From Syntrophaceae bacterium UBA5764 (GTDB taxonomy: Bacteria > Desulfobacterota > Syntrophia > Syntrophales > Smithellaceae), in assembly GCA_002418825.1 (NCBI GenBank), contig DIEW01000064.1, positions 1 to 5,965 on the forward strand: a DNA stretch of 5,965 nt, in the 5' to 3' direction. Shown piece by piece: positions 4,933-5,965 of the stretch. A program made the translations under genes and the position numbers. Each line of letters opens with the position of its first letter. Position 1 is the first letter of the stretch. Below the pieces are notes generated by a model, which was given only the letters and a program-made list of their open reading frames with translations, had not been told where the DNA came from and ran no database searches.

Positions 4933-5965
4933 ATGGATTACAAAAAAAGCCTGAATCTTCCCCAAACCGACTTTCCGATGAAGGCAAATTTAGCCCAGCG
5001 GGAACCGGAAATGCTCAAAATATGGGAAGAAACAGGCATTTATAACCAGATAAGAAAAAAGATGAAAGGGACCAAACCTTTTATTCTGCACGACGGGCCT
5101 CCTTATGCCAACGGCAATATTCACCTGGGCACGGCACTCAATAAAATTTTGAAAGACATTGTCATCAAAGCCAAAAACATGACCGGCTTCGACGGGGTTT
5201 ATGTGCCCGGCTGGGATTGTCACGGGCTTCCTATAGAACACCAGGTGGACAAAGAACTGGGAACAAAAAAGCTCGCCATGTCTCAGGCGGACAAACGACG
5301 CGCCTGCCGTGTCTATGCTGAAAAATACGTGGGTATTCAGCGGGATCAATTCAAAAGGCTTGGTGTCTTCGGAGATTGGGAAAATCCATACTTGACTATG
5401 GCGTACCCCTACGAAGCGGCAACAATTGCCGAGTTCGGAAAACTGTACCTTAACGGCAGTGTTTATAAAGGGAGGAAGCCTGTCTACTGGTGCGCATCAT
5501 GCAAAACGGCTCTGGCGGAGGCCGAAGTCGAATACGCCGACCACCAGACTCCTTCGATTTACGTCAAATTCGCCGTCACTTCAGATATTGGCAAAGTCCT
5601 GCCGAAATTGATCGGGGAAAAAGTCAGCGTGGTCATCTGGACAACGACACCATGGACGATTCCCGCCAACCTGGCCATCGCGCTGAAAGATGATTTTATT
5701 TATGCCGCGGTGAAAATCGAAAATGAGGTTTTGATTGTCGCCAAAGACATGCTTGATTACTGCCTGGAAGCGTTCGGCTACAAGAATAAGAATTATGAAA
5801 TTCTGGACGAATTCAAAGGCGCCGCCCTGGAAGGGCAGAAATGCGCTCACCCGCTGGTGAAGAGAGACAGCGTTTTGATTCTGGCACCTTTTGTGACGCT
5901 GGAAGCGGGTACGGGCTGCGTGCATATCGCTCCCGGCCACGGACAGGAAGACTATGAAATCGGCC
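4933..5965 (+). CDS. ileS: Isoleucyl-tRNA synthetase, N-terminal part
   Basis: This class I aminoacyl-tRNA synthetase charges tRNA-Ile with isoleucine in the cytosol and edits misactivated valine. The window holds the first 344 residues of about 930; the right edge cuts the gene. It starts MDYKKSLNLPQTDFPM, the usual bacterial IleS N-terminus. The catalytic Rossmann fold shows HDGPPYANGNIHLGT (53-67), with the HIGH signature in the form HLGT, then GWDCHGLPIEHQVDKELG (93-110). The CP1 editing insertion follows YWCASC-KTALAEAEVEY (185-201), with the threonine-rich WTTTPWTIPANLA (236-248) and GTGCVHIAPGHGQEDY (326-341), where Asp340 probably matches the conserved editing aspartate. KMSKS, the anticodon-binding domain and the C-terminal zinc region lie beyond the window. 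lspA often follows ileS but cannot be checked here. The ribosome site is strong. Confidence 0.97.
   Translation, partial: MDYKKSLNLPQTDFPMKANLAQREPEMLKIWEETGIYNQIRKKMKGTKPFILHDGPPYANGNIHLGTALNKILKDIVIKAKNMTGFDGVYVPGWDCHGLPIEHQVDKELGTKKLAMSQADKRRACRVYAEKYVGIQRDQFKRLGVFGDWENPYLTMAYPYEAATIAEFGKLYLNGSVYKGRKPVYWCASCKTALAEAEVEYADHQTPSIYVKFAVTSDIGKVLPKLIGEKVSVVIWTTTPWTIPANLAIALKDDFIYAAVKIENEVLIVAKDMLDYCLEAFGYKNKNYEILDEFKGAALEGQKCAHPLVKRDSVLILAPFVTLEAGTGCVHIAPGHGQEDYEIG

Noticed and set aside
4990..5940. Frames on both strands overlapping ileS
   Set aside because: The plus-strand frame from ATG 4933 is a continuous, fully recognisable IleS; the others are shadows of it.
1..5965. A novel multi-gene system linking groEL, dedA, the acyl-CoA ligase, htpX and ileS
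   Set aside because: All five are common housekeeping families. They are transcribed in mixed directions with their own promoters and terminators, and nothing in the sequence shows functional coupling.

Overview
The window looks like ordinary chromosome from a Gram-negative bacterium, most plausibly a Desulfobacterota (deltaproteobacterial) lineage. This is an inference from the flavour of the GroEL C-terminus, the HLGT form of the IleS HIGH motif, a DedA protein, a FadD-type acyl-CoA ligase and HtpX. No species-level call is possible without a search. Coding DNA has moderate GC, and the gaps between genes are clearly AT-richer.

Layout from left to right: the 3' end of groEL (+, cut by the left edge), a symmetrical terminator, a DedA-family membrane protein (-), a 393-base gap with hairpins and the proposed dedA promoter, a long-chain acyl-CoA ligase (-), a roughly 460-base gap holding a weak small-ORF candidate and the proposed ligase promoter, the membrane metalloprotease htpX (-) with its own strong terminator, a divergent roughly 420-base promoter gap, and the 5' part of ileS (+, cut by the right edge). 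Each minus-strand gene seems to be its own transcription unit: each has a plausible terminator after it and a plausible promoter before it, and no two genes overlap or abut.

The genes are housekeeping or membrane-maintenance functions: cytosolic chaperonin, polyprenyl-phosphate/phospholipid-type DedA transporter, fatty-acid activation, inner-membrane protein quality control and isoleucyl-tRNA charging. A membrane/proteostasis theme can be read into groEL, dedA and htpX, but separate promoters and terminators argue against co-regulation.

I found no phage, insertion sequence, CRISPR array, toxin-antitoxin pair, defence system or RNA gene. The most useful leads are in the gaps: a dyad over the ligase -10 region that shares a 9-mer with the htpX -10 region, a possible small gene at 3236-3352 (-), alternative hairpins in the ileS leader, and an 8-bp inverted repeat between htpX and ileS. 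The longest translations of htpX and the ligase should probably be trimmed to internal ATGs.
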